Of a stretch of 64,000 nucleotides of DNA, positions 63,668-64,000 are shown one piece after another. The notes under the pieces are model-generated. The model worked only from the letters and a program-made list of their open reading frames with translations. It was not told the origin of the DNA and did not search any database. A program made the translations under genes and the position numbers. How positions within the stretch are numbered: the stretch's first letter is position 1; each line of letters opens with the position of its first letter. Origin of the DNA: Acidobacteriota bacterium (GTDB lineage: Bacteria > Acidobacteriota > Terriglobia > Bryobacterales > Bryobacteraceae); contig JACQZR010000088.1 of NCBI GenBank assembly GCA_016213775.1, forward strand, positions 24,876-88,875. Direction: 5' to 3'.

Positions 63668-64000
63668 ATGAAACTCCTCATCTTCGACCTTGACGGCACA
63701 CTCATCAACTCGCAACTCGACTTGGCCAACGCCGTGAATGCCGCGCGCGATCATATGAAACTCGCGCCGCTCCCCAACGAGACTATTCACACCTACGTCG
63801 GCAACGGAGCTCCGGTGCTGCTGCGCCGCGCCATGGGGCCGGAGGCAAGCGATGCCGAGGTGCAACAGGCCCTCGACTTCTTTCTCGCGTACTACCGCGC
63901 GCACAAGCTCGATTTCACCACTCTCTATCCAGGCGTCCGCGAAAGCCTCGATGTCTTCCGCGATCGCGGCCTCTCGATGGCAGTGCTCACCAACAAGCCC
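63668..64000 (+). CDS. gph: HAD-family phosphoglycolate phosphatase-like, 3' end beyond window
   Basis: 111 residues are visible from ATG 63668, six bases after the cvpA stop. The HAD motif I FDLDGTLINSQLDLANAV (Asp nucleophile in DLDGTL) and the cap region (PNETIHTYVGNGAPVLLRRA) match phosphoglycolate phosphatase Gph. Motif II is at LSMAVLTNK. Gph removes 2-phosphoglycolate formed in DNA repair or by oxygenase activity. The C-terminal motif III/IV lies outside the window. Another HAD phosphatase cannot be excluded. Confidence 0.85.
   Translation, partial: MKLLIFDLDGTLINSQLDLANAVNAARDHMKLAPLPNETIHTYVGNGAPVLLRRAMGPEASDAEVQQALDFFLAYYRAHKLDFTTLYPGVRESLDVFRDRGLSMAVLTNKP

Overview
The window looks like chromosome of a GC-rich Acidobacterium of the Bryobacterales/Solibacter type. 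The main evidence is a PadR regulator directly upstream of an orphan MacB-like 'ADOP' permease (a pairing characteristic of Acidobacteria), a 1,116-residue Oar-like TonB-dependent receptor with a carboxypeptidase-regulatory N-terminus, Ser/Thr kinases with TolB-like or TPR tails, an STK-linked ECF sigma factor, a PEP-CTERM protein, Tat-exported sulfatases and an exported Gfo/Idh/MocA enzyme. No transposase, phage, rRNA, tRNA or CRISPR array was found.

Layout. 0-5.3 kb: a truncated secreted protein, an exported-looking galactonate dehydratase, KDPG/KDPGal aldolase, a two-gene nucleotidyltransferase cassette and a sulfatase. 5.3-12.7 kb: two Uma2-type nucleases around a DinB protein, family 5 uracil-DNA glycosylase, a CehA/McbA-type metallohydrolase and a beta-oxidation pair. 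12.9-14.4 kb: two small toxin-antitoxin-like cassettes. 14.7-24 kb: exported oxidoreductase, HlyD-type adaptor, an ankyrin/heme-motif/cyclase-fold fusion and a receptor-like kinase. 24-28.6 kb: TacAT toxin-antitoxin, then aroF (DAHP synthase) with an apparent aromatic-amino-acid attenuator, a membrane-anchored protein, a PfkB kinase and two small genes. 28.7-36.6 kb: a yefM/yoeB relic, the housekeeping yceD-rpmF-plsX block, dsbD, a PEP-CTERM protein, and a nucleoside hydrolase/methyltransferase/reductase operon. 36.6-46.7 kb: PadR-ADOP, a GyrI-like protein, a repeat-rich secreted protein, a translationally coupled kinase-sigma pair and a RelE-type cassette. 46.8-52.7 kb: a proline-rich protein and a tightly coupled TPR/small protein/hydrolase/sulfatase operon. 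52.9-57.1 kb: rodA and an RNase E/G whose S1 domain carries a roughly 475-residue insertion. 57.1-64 kb: a palindrome cluster, a DUF1906 protein, parD with a broken parE, the Oar-like receptor, purC, cvpA and the start of gph.

The most interesting element is at 24842-25038. A good promoter appears to start a leaderless 14-codon frame encoding MLYSAYSFSFRFWC (six aromatic residues). It is followed by three mutually exclusive RNA pairings ending in an intrinsic terminator just before aroF. This is a complete transcription-attenuation circuit reading Tyr, Phe and Trp supply at the first step of the aromatic pathway. Other candidates are the kinase/ECF-sigma module, the ankyrin-CxxCH-toroid fusion, the RNase insertion, and operator palindromes upstream of padR, tacAT and vapBC. 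Several toxin-antitoxin loci are visibly decaying.
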